From Clavibacter sp. VKM Ac-2872 (GTDB lineage Bacteria > Actinomycetota > Actinomycetes > Actinomycetales > Microbacteriaceae), in NCBI RefSeq assembly GCF_015351105.1, contig NZ_JADKRR010000001.1, forward strand, positions 558,001-622,000: a stretch of DNA of 64,000 nt. Reading direction: 5' to 3'. The position numbers and the translations under genes were made by a program. Below, one piece after another: positions 18,399 to 26,951 of this stretch. The first letter of the stretch is position 1. Each line of letters starts with the position of its first letter. The notes beneath the pieces are model-generated. The model was not told the DNA's origin. It did no database searches and saw only the letters and a program-made list of their open reading frames with translations.

Positions 18399-18974
18399 GT
18401 GATCCCCGCCCCCGCCGTCGTGCACGTCGCGGTGGTGCGGGTGGCCGAGAGCGCCGACCGCGCGGCCCGCACCGCCGCCGGCCGCGACGCGCTGCGGACG
18501 CTCGCGGCGGGGATGGTGGGAGCGGATCCCGCCGACGTGACGGTCCGCGCGCGCTGCGCGACATGCGGCGGCGCGCACGGCCGGCCGGTGCTCGGCGGAT
18601 CCCGCGCGCTCGACGGCCTGCACGCGAGCGTCGCGCACGCGGGCGGCCTCGTCGTCGTCGCGGTCAGCGCCGACGGCCCGATCGGCATCGACGCCGAGCC
18701 GCGCGACCGCGAGGCGCCGCCCGGCATGACCCTCGGCGAGTGGGTGCGGATCGAGGCGGTGCTGAAGGCCGACGGGCGCGGTCTGCTCGTCGATCCGTCG
18801 CTGGTCCGCGTCGAGGGCGACGCGTCCGGGATGACCGCGTGGATCGATGTCGAGCCCGCGCGCTACCGGCTGGTCGACGTGGACCTCGGAAGCGACCTCG
18901 TCGTCTCGGTCGCCCGGCGCGGCCCCGGCGAGCTGGCGGTCCGCATCGACCGCCCAGCCGGATCCGACGTCTGA
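18399..18974 (+). CDS. 4'-phosphopantetheinyl transferase (Sfp-type)
   Basis: The enzyme would load the phosphopantetheine arm of coenzyme A onto carrier proteins. The 191-residue product has the N-terminal CATCGGAHGRP motif (residues 53-63), the magnesium site GIDAEP (96-101, D98 and E100), and WVRIEAVLKADGRGL (115-129), where E119 and K123 match the Sfp family's second core motif. The lysine before that glutamate is isoleucine here, a substitution at a position that varies among actinobacterial members. The GTG start has TAGGGT (18387-18392) six bases upstream. It faces the M1 peptidase/peptide-synthetase run, whose carrier domain it could activate. Confidence 0.8.
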   Translation: MIPAPAVVHVAVVRVAESADRAARTAAGRDALRTLAAGMVGADPADVTVRARCATCGGAHGRPVLGGSRALDGLHASVAHAGGLVVVAVSADGPIGIDAEPRDREAPPGMTLGEWVRIEAVLKADGRGLLVDPSLVRVEGDASGMTAWIDVEPARYRLVDVDLGSDLVVSVARRGPGELAVRIDRPAGSDV

Positions 18975-18978
18975 CCCC

Positions 18979-20292
18979 TCAGCGCCGCCGCACGCGCGGC
19001 AGCGCCGGCAGCGGCGCGTCCGCGAGCCACGCGCGCAGCAGCGCACCCGCGTCGCCGGCCGCGCCCACGAGGTCGGCCGTGGTGCGCGGCGCCGTCCACG
19101 TCGGATCCGTCCAGCGCAGCAGCAGCGCCCGCCACGCCTGGTCGCCGAGCGTCAGCCGCAGCGCGTGCACCGCGAGGGCGCCGCGCTTGTAGACGACGTC
19201 GTCGAACATCGCCTCGGGCCCGGGGTCGCCGATGCCCATCTGCGTGCCGTAGCGGTCGAGGCGCGCGTGGTGCTGGCGCGCGAGCTGGTCCGCGGTCGGG
19301 CCCCCGGACTCCTCCGACCACAGCCACTCGGCGTAGCAGGCGAAGCCCTCGTTGAGCCAGATGTGCTGCCACGACGCGAGGCCGACGGAGTTGCCGAACC
19401 ACTGGTGCGCGAGCTCGTGGGCGACGAGCCGCTCGGATCCGCCCGTGCCGTCCGCGTGGTTCGCGCCGAGCACCGCCATCGCCTGCGCCTCGAGCGGGAT
19501 CTCCAGGTCGTCGTCCGTCACCACGACCCGGTACTCGTCGAACGGGTACGGCCCGAACAGCGTCTCGAAGAACGCCATCATGCGCGGCACGAGCGCGAGG
19601 TCCTGCAGCACGCGGGCCTCGCGCGGCTTCGGGTACGCGAAGACGGCCTGGGTGGATCCGGCGGGCACGCGCTTCTCGGAGTACCGGCCGATCTGCACGG
19701 TCGCGAGGTACGGCGCGGTGGGCGCGTCCTGCTCGTAGGTCCAGGTGGCGCGGCCGGAGCGCTCGATCCGGGAGACGAGCCGGCCGCTCGCGATCACGGA
19801 GTAGTCGACCTCGCACGCGACGCGGATCCGGAAGGCGGCCCGGTCGTCCGGCCGGTCGTTGCAGGGGAACCAGGTGGATGCGCCGCTCGGCTGCGACGCG
19901 ACGAGCACGCCGTCGCCGAGCTCCTCCCAGCCGAGCTCGCCCCAGACGGTGCGGCGGGGGCCCGGCTCGCCGGAGTACGCGACGTCGACCGTGAAGGCGG
20001 TGCCCGCCGGGATCGGGGCGGCGGGCGTGACGACGAGGCGTCCGCCGCGCTGCACGTGCCGGGTCTCGCGACGGCCGTCGACGCGCACGTCGCCCGCGCG
20101 GAGTCCCGTGAGGTCGAGCTCGAAGCGGGGGAGCGGCTCGCGGGCGACGGCGGTGATGACGGCGCGCGCCTTGAGCCGGTTGCGCGCCACGCGGTAGTCG
20201 AGGTCGAGGTCGTAGCGCTCCACCTGGAAGGCCGTGGATCCGACCTCGGGGGTGTACGCGTCGCCGGAGGACGGACCTGCCGCGGCCCTCAC
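18979..20292 (-). CDS. M1-family zinc aminopeptidase
   Basis: The 437-residue product contains the zinc motif HELAHQWFGN at residues 292-301 and the third ligand E315 in NEGFA, typical of M1 aminopeptidases. The substrate-binding GAMEN loop is replaced by IPLEAQAM near residue 265, similar to the ALETQ variant of short bacterial M1 enzymes. No signal peptide is seen, so it acts in the cytosol. The C-terminal ERAP-like helical domain is absent, making it a short form. The GTG start overlaps the stop of the upstream peptide synthetase gene by four bases, so the two proteins are made together. Confidence 0.85.
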   Translation of the reverse strand: MRAAAGPSSGDAYTPEVGSTAFQVERYDLDLDYRVARNRLKARAVITAVAREPLPRFELDLTGLRAGDVRVDGRRETRHVQRGGRLVVTPAAPIPAGTAFTVDVAYSGEPGPRRTVWGELGWEELGDGVLVASQPSGASTWFPCNDRPDDRAAFRIRVACEVDYSVIASGRLVSRIERSGRATWTYEQDAPTAPYLATVQIGRYSEKRVPAGSTQAVFAYPKPREARVLQDLALVPRMMAFFETLFGPYPFDEYRVVVTDDDLEIPLEAQAMAVLGANHADGTGGSERLVAHELAHQWFGNSVGLASWQHIWLNEGFACYAEWLWSEESGGPTADQLARQHHARLDRYGTQMGIGDPGPEAMFDDVVYKRGALAVHALRLTLGDQAWRALLLRWTDPTWTAPRTTADLVGAAGDAGALLRAWLADAPLPALPRVRRR

Positions 20293-23200
20293 CGGTGCCC
20301 GGCGGTCGCGTGCGCGGCGTCGGAGTCGGCGTCGGTGTGGCCGTCGGCCGGTGCGGTCCCGGTGGCGCTCGCGGATCCCGCGGCTGCGTCCGCGGGCAGG
20401 TAGCGGCCCGTCTTCACCTCGCGCCACGGGCCGATCGGGTTGCCGCTCCAGCGGCTGGCCTCGGGCACGAGCTCCCCGCGCATCACGAGGCTCGCGGGGC
20501 CCACGGTGGCCTGCGGGCCGATGCGCGCCGCGGGGAGGATGACGCTGTGCGGCCCGAGGGTCGCACCCGCGTCGAGGGTGACGGTGTCCATGCTCATGAT
20601 CCGATCATGGAACAGATGCGTCTGCACGACACACCCGCGGTTGACCGTCGACGCATCCCCGAGCGTCACGAGGTCGGCCTCGGGCAGCCAGTGCGAGTCG
20701 CACCACACGCCGGATCCGATGCGCGCGCCGAGGCTCCGCAGCCACCACACGAGCGCGGGCGTTCCGGCGGCGGACGACGCGAACCAGGGCGCGGCGACCA
20801 TCTCGGTGAACACGTCCGACACCTCGCTGCGCCACACGAACGACGACCACAGCGGGTGCTCCTCCGCACGGATGCGGCCGATGAGGATCCACTTGGCTGC
20901 CGTCGAGACGCCCGCCGCCACCGCGCCGGCCACGAGCAGCACCACCCCGCCGAGCAGGAACGCGACGAACGGGCCCCATGCCTCGGTCAGTGCGGCGAGC
21001 GTCACGAGGACGGCCAGGCCGATGGCGCAGGTGACGAAGACGGGCACGACGCGCAGCAGCTCCCACAGGATCCGGGCGACGCGAAGCCGGGTCGGCGGCC
21101 GGAACGTGCGCGAGTCGTCCGCCGCGGCGACCGTGCGCCGGAGCCGGACGGGCGGGGAGCCGAGCCAGGAGGATCCGGCCTTCGACTTCGTGGGCGCCGC
21201 CGAGAGCACCGCCACGAGGCCGTCCTTCGGCACCTTGTGACCGGGCCCGGCCATGCCCGAGTTGCCGAGGAAGGCGCGCTGGCCGATCTCGGCGCGGGCG
21301 ACGCGCATCCACCCGCCGCCGAGCTCGTAGCCGGCCACGAGGGTGTCGTCGGCGAGGAAGGCGCCGTCGCGGATGGTGGTCATGGCGGGGATGAGGAGCA
21401 CGGTCGACGCCTCGACGTCCTTGCCCACGCGGGCGCCGAGGAGGCGGAGCCACACGGGCGTGAAGAGGCCCGCGTAGAGCGGGAAGAGCACGGTGCGCGC
21501 GAGGTCGAGCAGGCGCTCGGTGGTCCACAGCTGCCAGCCCACGCGGCTCCGCACGGCGTGGATGCCCTCGGTGACGCCGAGGCCGAGGAGGCGCACGGAT
21601 CCGACGACGAGGAGCGCGAGCACGAGGCCGGTCATCAGCACGGCGGGCACGAGCGCGCCGAGGCCGCGCCACCACACGTCGCCGAGGTCGGCGGCCCCGT
21701 GGATGGCGGCGGCGAGGATCCCGCCGCCCGCCGCGAACGCCGCCACCGGCACGAGCGCCGTCGCGACGGAGGCGGCGCCGTAGGCCGCGACCCAGCGCGT
21801 GTTGCGCGGCGGCCGGTGGTCGGGCCACCAGACGCGCGCCTTGCCCTCGCGCGCGGCGGGGGATCCGGCCCAGCGCTGGCCCGCGGGCACGCGGCCGAAG
21901 ACGGCCGAGCCCGGCGCGATCTCCGCGCCCTTGCCGATGCGGGTGCCCGGCAGCAGCGTCGAGCGCGTGCCGACGGTGGATCCCGCGCCGATGCGGACCG
22001 CGCCGACGCGCACGGTGTCGCCGTCGATCCAGTACCCGGAGAGGTCGACCTCGGGCTCGACGGACGCGCCCCGGCCGATGCGGAGCATGCCCGTGACCGG
22101 CGGCAGCGTGTGCAGGTCGACGTCGTCGGCGATGCGCGCGCCGAGCGCGCGCGCGTAGTACGTGATCCACGGCGCGCCCGCGAGCCCGACCGCGCCGATC
22201 TGCTGCGCGATCTGCTCGGCCAGCCAGAGCCGCAGGTGCCAGCGGCCGCCGCGCGGGTGGTCGCCCGGCTCGAGCCCGCGGAGGAGCAGGCGCGCGGCCG
22301 CCGCGGAGATCGCCATGCGGCCGAACGGCGTCGCGAAGAGGAGGAGGCCCGGGATCAGCAGCCACCACGGGACGTCGGGCAGCGCGTCGAAGCCGCCGAG
22401 CGGGCGCAGCAGCGCGCTCGCGGTGAGGAGGAGCGCGAGCCAGCGGAGGCTCTGCAGGGCGAGGAGCGGCGCGCCGAGGAGCGTCTGGATCCACTGCGTG
22501 CGGCGCGGAGTCGGCGTCACGTCCACGCGCGGCCCGCTGCGCTCCGACCGCGGCGCGCGCCCGGCGATGGCGGCGTGCATCGCCCCGAGGCGCGGGTGCG
22601 CGTAGACGTCGGCCACCGTGAACTCGGGGTCGATGGTGCGTATCCGCGCCACGAGCTGCGCGGCCGACAGGGATCCGCCGCCCAGGTCGAAGAAGTTGGC
22701 GTCGGCGCTCGCGACGGGCGTGCCGAGCGCGGCCGACCACATCTCGGCGAGCGGGCGCAGCTCGGCGTCGAGGTCGCCGGCGTCGTCGCCCGCGGCGCCC
22801 GGGAGCGGCCAGGGGAGCGCGGCCCGGTCGACCTTGCCGGAGGTGCGCGTGGGCAGCGACTCGACCACGCCGATGAGCGGCACGAGCGCGGCGGGCAGCG
22901 CGACGCGGAGGCGCTGCACGGCGTCCTCGCGGGAGAAGGCGGCGGGATCCCGGGGCACGAGGTAGCCGACGAGCACCTGGTTGCCCGCGCCCGTGGTCTG
23001 CACCGCGACGGCCGCGCCCTGCACGTCGTCGAGCCCCTGCAGCGCCGCCTCGATCTCGCCCAGCTCGATGCGCCGCCCGCCGACCTTCACCTGGTCGTCG
23101 GCGCGGCCCTGGAAGACGAGGCCCTCCGCCTCGAAGCGCACGAGGTCGCCCGAGCGGTAGGCGCGGTCCCAGCCGAGCGCGGGGAACGGGGCGTACTTCT

Positions 23201-24440
23201 CGGCGTCCTTGGCGGGATCCAGGTAGCGGGCCAGCCCGACGCCGCCGATGATCAGCTCGCCCACGCCGCCCTCGGGGACGCGCGCGCCGTCGGGGTCGAC
23301 GACCGCGAGGTCCCACCCGTCGAGCGGCAGGCCGATGCGCACGGGGCCGGGGCCACCGAGAGGGGCGGCGCACGCGACGACCGTCGCCTCGGTGGGGCCG
23401 TACGTGTTCCAGACCTCGCGCCCGTCGGTCGCGAGGCGCTGGCCGAGCTCGGGCGGGCAGGCCTCGCCGCCGAAGATGAGCAGGCGCACGTTCTCGAGCG
23501 ACTCCGCGGGCCACAGCGCCGCGAGCGTCGGCACGGTGGACACGATCGTCACGCCGTGCGTGGTGAGCCAGGGCCCGAGGTCCATGCCGCTGCGGACGAG
23601 GCTGCGCGGCGCGGGCACGAGGCACGCGCCGTGGCGCCAGGCGAGCCACATCTCCTCGCAGCTGGCGTCGAACGCGACCGAGAGGCCGGCGAGCACGCGG
23701 TCGCCCGGGCCGATCGGCTCCTCCCGGAGGAAGAGGCGCGCCTCCGCGTCGACGAAGGCCGCGGCCGAGCGGTGCGAGACCGCGACGCCCTTGGGGGTGC
23801 CGGTGGATCCCGAGGTGAAGATGATCCACGCGTCGTCCTCGGGCGCGGGCGGCGCGACGAGGGGGAGCGCGGAGGTGGAGGCGTGCGCGGTGGTGGCGGG
23901 GAGGATCCGGAGCGCGGCGGCGGCGGCGTCGGCGGCGGTCTCCGCGGCGCCGGCCGCCCGCGGCGTGAACTCGCCCGTGCCGGTCACGACGCCCGCGACG
24001 CGCGCCTCGCCGAAGACGAGCCGAGCGCGCTCCTCGGGGTCGTCGGCGTCCACCGGCACGTACGCGGCGCCGGCCGCGAGCACGCCGAGCACGGTGACGT
24101 AGAGGTCGCGGGATCCCGACGGCATGCGGATCCCGACCCGGTCGCCCCTCCCGACGCCCGCCTCCCGCAGCGACGCGGCCACCTGCACCACGCGCGCCAT
24201 GAGCTCCCGGTAGCTGAGCGCGCCGTCTGCGTCCTGGATCGCGGAGGCGTCGGGGTGCGCGGCGACCGTGGCCCGGAGCACGTCGACGAGCGTGCGAGGA
24301 CGCGTGACGGCGTCGGCCCGATCGAGCACGCGCTGGGCGTCGTCGGCGTGGGCCTCGGTGGTGCCGGTGGGCCCGGCGGGAGCGCTCGCGGGATGGGGGT
24401 CGTCGTGCGGCGTCGCCGCCTCCGGGGAGGACTCGGGCAT
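20289..24440 (-). CDS. Pls/PosA-family single-module nonribosomal peptide synthetase
   Basis: The 1383-residue protein has an adenylation domain (about 50-540) with TSGSTGTPKG at 209-218, YGPTEAT at 347-353, YRSGDL at 428-433 and GRADDQVKVGG at 445-455. A carrier domain follows with the phosphopantetheine serine S590 in FDLGGGSL. The rest alternates six membrane helices with three soluble domains rich in left-handed beta-helix hexapeptides. This is the layout of epsilon-poly-lysine synthetase (Pls) and related terminal-domain synthetases, which polymerise one amino acid at the membrane. FDAS keeps the aspartate that binds the alpha-amino group. An ATG at 24557 that overlaps the GntR stop is an alternative start. 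Product unknown. Confidence 0.88.
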   Translation of the reverse strand: MPESSPEAATPHDDPHPASAPAGPTGTTEAHADDAQRVLDRADAVTRPRTLVDVLRATVAAHPDASAIQDADGALSYRELMARVVQVAASLREAGVGRGDRVGIRMPSGSRDLYVTVLGVLAAGAAYVPVDADDPEERARLVFGEARVAGVVTGTGEFTPRAAGAAETAADAAAAALRILPATTAHASTSALPLVAPPAPEDDAWIIFTSGSTGTPKGVAVSHRSAAAFVDAEARLFLREEPIGPGDRVLAGLSVAFDASCEEMWLAWRHGACLVPAPRSLVRSGMDLGPWLTTHGVTIVSTVPTLAALWPAESLENVRLLIFGGEACPPELGQRLATDGREVWNTYGPTEATVVACAAPLGGPGPVRIGLPLDGWDLAVVDPDGARVPEGGVGELIIGGVGLARYLDPAKDAEKYAPFPALGWDRAYRSGDLVRFEAEGLVFQGRADDQVKVGGRRIELGEIEAALQGLDDVQGAAVAVQTTGAGNQVLVGYLVPRDPAAFSREDAVQRLRVALPAALVPLIGVVESLPTRTSGKVDRAALPWPLPGAAGDDAGDLDAELRPLAEMWSAALGTPVASADANFFDLGGGSLSAAQLVARIRTIDPEFTVADVYAHPRLGAMHAAIAGRAPRSERSGPRVDVTPTPRRTQWIQTLLGAPLLALQSLRWLALLLTASALLRPLGGFDALPDVPWWLLIPGLLLFATPFGRMAISAAAARLLLRGLEPGDHPRGGRWHLRLWLAEQIAQQIGAVGLAGAPWITYYARALGARIADDVDLHTLPPVTGMLRIGRGASVEPEVDLSGYWIDGDTVRVGAVRIGAGSTVGTRSTLLPGTRIGKGAEIAPGSAVFGRVPAGQRWAGSPAAREGKARVWWPDHRPPRNTRWVAAYGAASVATALVPVAAFAAGGGILAAAIHGAADLGDVWWRGLGALVPAVLMTGLVLALLVVGSVRLLGLGVTEGIHAVRSRVGWQLWTTERLLDLARTVLFPLYAGLFTPVWLRLLGARVGKDVEASTVLLIPAMTTIRDGAFLADDTLVAGYELGGGWMRVARAEIGQRAFLGNSGMAGPGHKVPKDGLVAVLSAAPTKSKAGSSWLGSPPVRLRRTVAAADDSRTFRPPTRLRVARILWELLRVVPVFVTCAIGLAVLVTLAALTEAWGPFVAFLLGGVVLLVAGAVAAGVSTAAKWILIGRIRAEEHPLWSSFVWRSEVSDVFTEMVAAPWFASSAAGTPALVWWLRSLGARIGSGVWCDSHWLPEADLVTLGDASTVNRGCVVQTHLFHDRIMSMDTVTLDAGATLGPHSVILPAARIGPQATVGPASLVMRGELVPEASRWSGNPIGPWREVKTGRYLPADAAAGSASATGTAPADGHTDADSDAAHATAGHR

Positions 24441-24553
24441 GTGGTCTCCGTTCGGATCGTGCGGCGTGTGCACTGTCGGGCCTCCGGGTGAACGGGAGGT
24501 GGATTCGCGGCGACCCGGCGTCGCCGCCCCGCCCGCCGCACCCTGCGGATCCG

Positions 24554-24922
24554 TCATCCGGCCGCGAGCGCCTCGTCCACCAGGCGCCGCGCCTCCCCGT
24601 CGGCGACGCCGAGCCGTCCCGCGAGCCGCGCGTATGCGACGGCGGCCGCCCGCAGCGGAGCGGGCACGTCGTCCTGCGCGGCGACGAACGACCCGGCGCG
24701 TCCGCGCGTCTCGATCACGCCGTCGGCCTCGAGCTCCTTGTACGCGCGGGCCACCGTGTTGACGGCGACGCCCGTCTGCTCGGCGAGCGCCCGCACGGTC
24801 GGCAGCCGCGCGCCGATCGGCAGCTCGCCCTCGGACGCCCGGCGCGCGACCTCCGCGCGGAGCTGCTCGAAGGGCGGGGTGCCCGAGCCCGGGTCGATGC
24901 GGTAGCCGGGCGCGGGATCCAT
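24554..24922 (-). CDS. GntR-family (YtrA-type) transcriptional regulator
   Basis: The 122-residue protein is a winged-helix GntR domain (PPFEQLRAEVARRASEGEL, then GARLPTVRALAEQTGVAVNT) with a short helical tail and no large effector domain, as in the YtrA subfamily that usually controls transporter or membrane-stress operons. TAGCCT on the reverse strand (24929-24934) sits six bases before the ATG, a leaderless signal. Its stop overlaps an in-frame ATG of the synthetase reading frame (ATGA), so it is the likely first gene and regulator of the synthetase/peptidase run. Confidence 0.88.
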   Translation of the reverse strand: MDPAPGYRIDPGSGTPPFEQLRAEVARRASEGELPIGARLPTVRALAEQTGVAVNTVARAYKELEADGVIETRGRAGSFVAAQDDVPAPLRAAAVAYARLAGRLGVADGEARRLVDEALAAG

Positions 24923-25044
24923 GCGCTGAGGCTAGCGAGGCGGCGATGGCCGGCGGGCGCGACATGCACGTCGGCGCACGCCGCCACGCCCGCGGCGCGG
25001 CAGGATGGGAGGGCGGCGCACCGGCCGCCGACGGGAGGATCCGC

Positions 25045-25416
25045 ATGTCCGAGCTCGAGCTGATCACGATGTGGTCGCGCGCCCGCAAGCAGATGATCGC
25101 GAGCCAGCTGGGCCCGATCTTCCTGCTCACGTCCACGGTGGTCCTGCTCCGCACGGGCCTCGCCGACGCCGACCTCGGCACGCGCCTCGCGGCCGCGCTG
25201 ATCCTCCTCGCCACGGGCGCGCTCGGATCCGCCGTGCAGTTCTCCGTCAACTCGCAGGCCATCGCGATCGCCCGCGACCTCCGCGACGCCGGCGCGACCT
25301 CGCACGCGGCCCGCACGGTCATCGCCGCCGAGGGCCTCACGAACCTGATCCGCTACGCGATCCCGGCCCTCTTCGTCGTCATCTACGTCGTGATCCTGGT
25401 GGCGCTCTTCTCCTGA
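25045..25416 (+). CDS. small membrane protein, function unknown
   Basis: The 123-residue product has three hydrophobic segments (about residues 19-36, 45-66 and 100-121) and begins MSELELITMWSRARKQM. A GGGAGGA ribosome site just upstream supports this ATG over an upstream one. I recognise no family. It lies between the divergent GntR gene and a convergent Lrp gene, so no operon partner is evident. Confidence 0.65.
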   Translation: MSELELITMWSRARKQMIASQLGPIFLLTSTVVLLRTGLADADLGTRLAAALILLATGALGSAVQFSVNSQAIAIARDLRDAGATSHAARTVIAAEGLTNLIRYAIPALFVVIYVVILVALFS

Positions 25417-25434
25417 TCCGGCGGCGCCCCGGCG

Positions 25435-25872
25435 CTACTCGAGCGTCCGGTTCACCAGCCGCGACAGCACGATCGCGCTGCGCGTGTGGTCGACGTTCGG
25501 GGCGAGGCGCACCTTCTCGAGGGCGTCCTCGAGGCTCGGGATGTCGCGGGAGCGGATCCGCACGATGGCGTCAGCGTCGCCCGTGACGGTGCCCGCGTCG
25601 ACGACCTCGGGGACGCCCTGGAGGATCCGGCGCAGCTCGTCGGGCGCCACCGTCCCGCGGCAGAACAGCTCCACGTAGGCCTCGGTGCTGAGGCCGTCGA
25701 CGGCGGGGTCGACCTGGATCGTGAAGCCGCGGATCACACCGTCGGCCACCAGCCGGTCGACGCGCCGCTTCACCGCGCTGGCCGAGAGGCCGACGGTGCC
25801 GCCGATGTCGCCGTAGCCGGCGCGTCCGTTCTGGCGGAGGAGGTCGATGATCCGGTGGTCCAGGTTGTCCAT
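25435..25872 (-). CDS. Lrp/AsnC-family transcriptional regulator
   Basis: The 145-residue protein has the AsnC-type helix-turn-helix (LDHRIIDLLRQNGRAGYGDIGG, in the first 25 residues, followed by LSASAVKRRV) and a RAM ligand-binding domain with the turn VTGDADAIVRI. Members sense amino acids and form octameric discs. It is divergent from the DDAH / ornithine aminotransferase pair and is the natural candidate to control it. TAGGCT (25879-25884, reverse strand) lies six bases before the ATG, so it is probably leaderless. Confidence 0.9.
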   Translation of the reverse strand: MDNLDHRIIDLLRQNGRAGYGDIGGTVGLSASAVKRRVDRLVADGVIRGFTIQVDPAVDGLSTEAYVELFCRGTVAPDELRRILQGVPEVVDAGTVTGDADAIVRIRSRDIPSLEDALEKVRLAPNVDHTRSAIVLSRLVNRTLE

Positions 25873-25908
25873 GCCCCGAGCCTATGGCGGGATCCTGCGC
25901 CGGATGCG

Positions 25909-25938
25909 GGTCTCACGCGCGGAATCCGCGTGGAGACC
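25909..25938. promoter_or_regulatory. imperfect inverted repeat, candidate Lrp-type operator
   Basis: GGTCTCACGCG at 25909-25919 and CGCGTGGAGACC at 25927-25938 form an inverted repeat with one bulged base. It lies between the divergent Lrp and DDAH genes, about 25 bases upstream of the Lrp -10 hexamer. Position and symmetry suggest a regulator site. Confidence 0.45.
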
Positions 25939-26055
25939 GGGTGAACGGGCGTGATCCGCGTGCCAGGCTGTCCGGAAGGCGTCCCCTCGGGGCTCTGGGA
26001 CATCGTCCGCCTCCACGACCGCGCCGCGAGGCGCGCCGCACGAAGCAGGAGCACC

Positions 26056-26898
26056 ATGCCCTCCACCCTCTCCCGATCCGCGGACACGTCCGCCGGCCGC
26101 ACGCCCGTCGCGAAGCGCGTGCTCATGTGCCGGCCCGACCACTTCGACGTGGTCTACAAGATCAACCCGTGGATGGATCCCGCCGTCCCGACCGACACCT
26201 CCCTCGCGGTGCGCCAGTGGCAGACCCTGTACGACGCCTACGTGGGCCTCGGCTTCCAGGTCGAGCTCATCGACGGGATCGCGGGCCTGCCGGACATGGT
26301 CTACGCGGCGAACGGCGGTTTCACGCTCGACGGCATCGCGTACGGCGCCGCGTTCCAATACCCCGAGCGCCAGCCCGAGGGCCCGGCCTACATGGACTGG
26401 TTCCGCGAGGCGGGCTTCGACGTGCGCGTGCCCGAGCAGGTCAACGAGGGCGAGGGCGACATCCTCCTCGTCGGCGACACGATCCTCGCGGGCACCGGCT
26501 TCCGCAGCGACAGCACGAGCCACGCCGAGGTGGCCCGGATCTTCGACCGCGAGGTCGTGACCCTGCGCCTCGTGAACCCGTCGTTCTACCACCTGGACAC
26601 CGCGATCGCGGTGCTCGACGACACGAACATCGCCTACCTGCCGAGCGCCTTCGACGCCGCGAGCCTCGACGAGATCGAGCGCCGCTACCCGGACGCGATC
26701 GAGGTCAGCGAGCAGGACGCGTCGATCCTCGGCCTCAACTCCTACAGCGACGGCTACAACGTGGTCATCGCCGAGAAGGCGGTGGGCTTCGAGGCGTCGC
26801 TGCGGGAGCGCGGCTACGAGCCGATCGGCGTCGACCTGTCCGAGCTGCTGCTCGGCGGCGGCGGCGTGAAGTGCTGCACGCTCGAGCTGCGCCGGTGA
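26056..26898 (+). CDS. ddaH: dimethylargininase / arginine-deiminase-fold hydrolase
   Basis: The family hydrolyses N-omega-methylated arginines to citrulline and methylamines, or arginine-like substrates. The 280-residue product has the guanidino-modifying fold with EGEGD (131-135), the catalytic histidine H179 in FYHLD, and a C-terminal catalytic cysteine at C273 in GGGVKCCT. An AGCAGGAG ribosome site precedes the ATG. It overlaps or nearly overlaps the ornithine aminotransferase gene downstream, so citrulline/ornithine catabolism is the likely theme. Members in this branch are sometimes labelled amidinotransferase; the substrate is not proven by sequence. Confidence 0.85.
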   Translation: MPSTLSRSADTSAGRTPVAKRVLMCRPDHFDVVYKINPWMDPAVPTDTSLAVRQWQTLYDAYVGLGFQVELIDGIAGLPDMVYAANGGFTLDGIAYGAAFQYPERQPEGPAYMDWFREAGFDVRVPEQVNEGEGDILLVGDTILAGTGFRSDSTSHAEVARIFDREVVTLRLVNPSFYHLDTAIAVLDDTNIAYLPSAFDAASLDEIERRYPDAIEVSEQDASILGLNSYSDGYNVVIAEKAVGFEASLRERGYEPIGVDLSELLLGGGGVKCCTLELRR

Positions 26899-26951
26899 AC
26901 GACCGGGCATCGACCGACGAGACAGCGACCGACGAGACGAAGGGCACCACC

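Noticed and set aside
20295-24491. Long plus-strand open frame of about 1400 codons opposite the peptide synthetase
   Set aside because: It is the antisense shadow of a GC-biased gene: the translation is rich in Arg, Ala, Gly, His and Asp, shows no domain, and the opposite frame has clear adenylation and carrier motifs.
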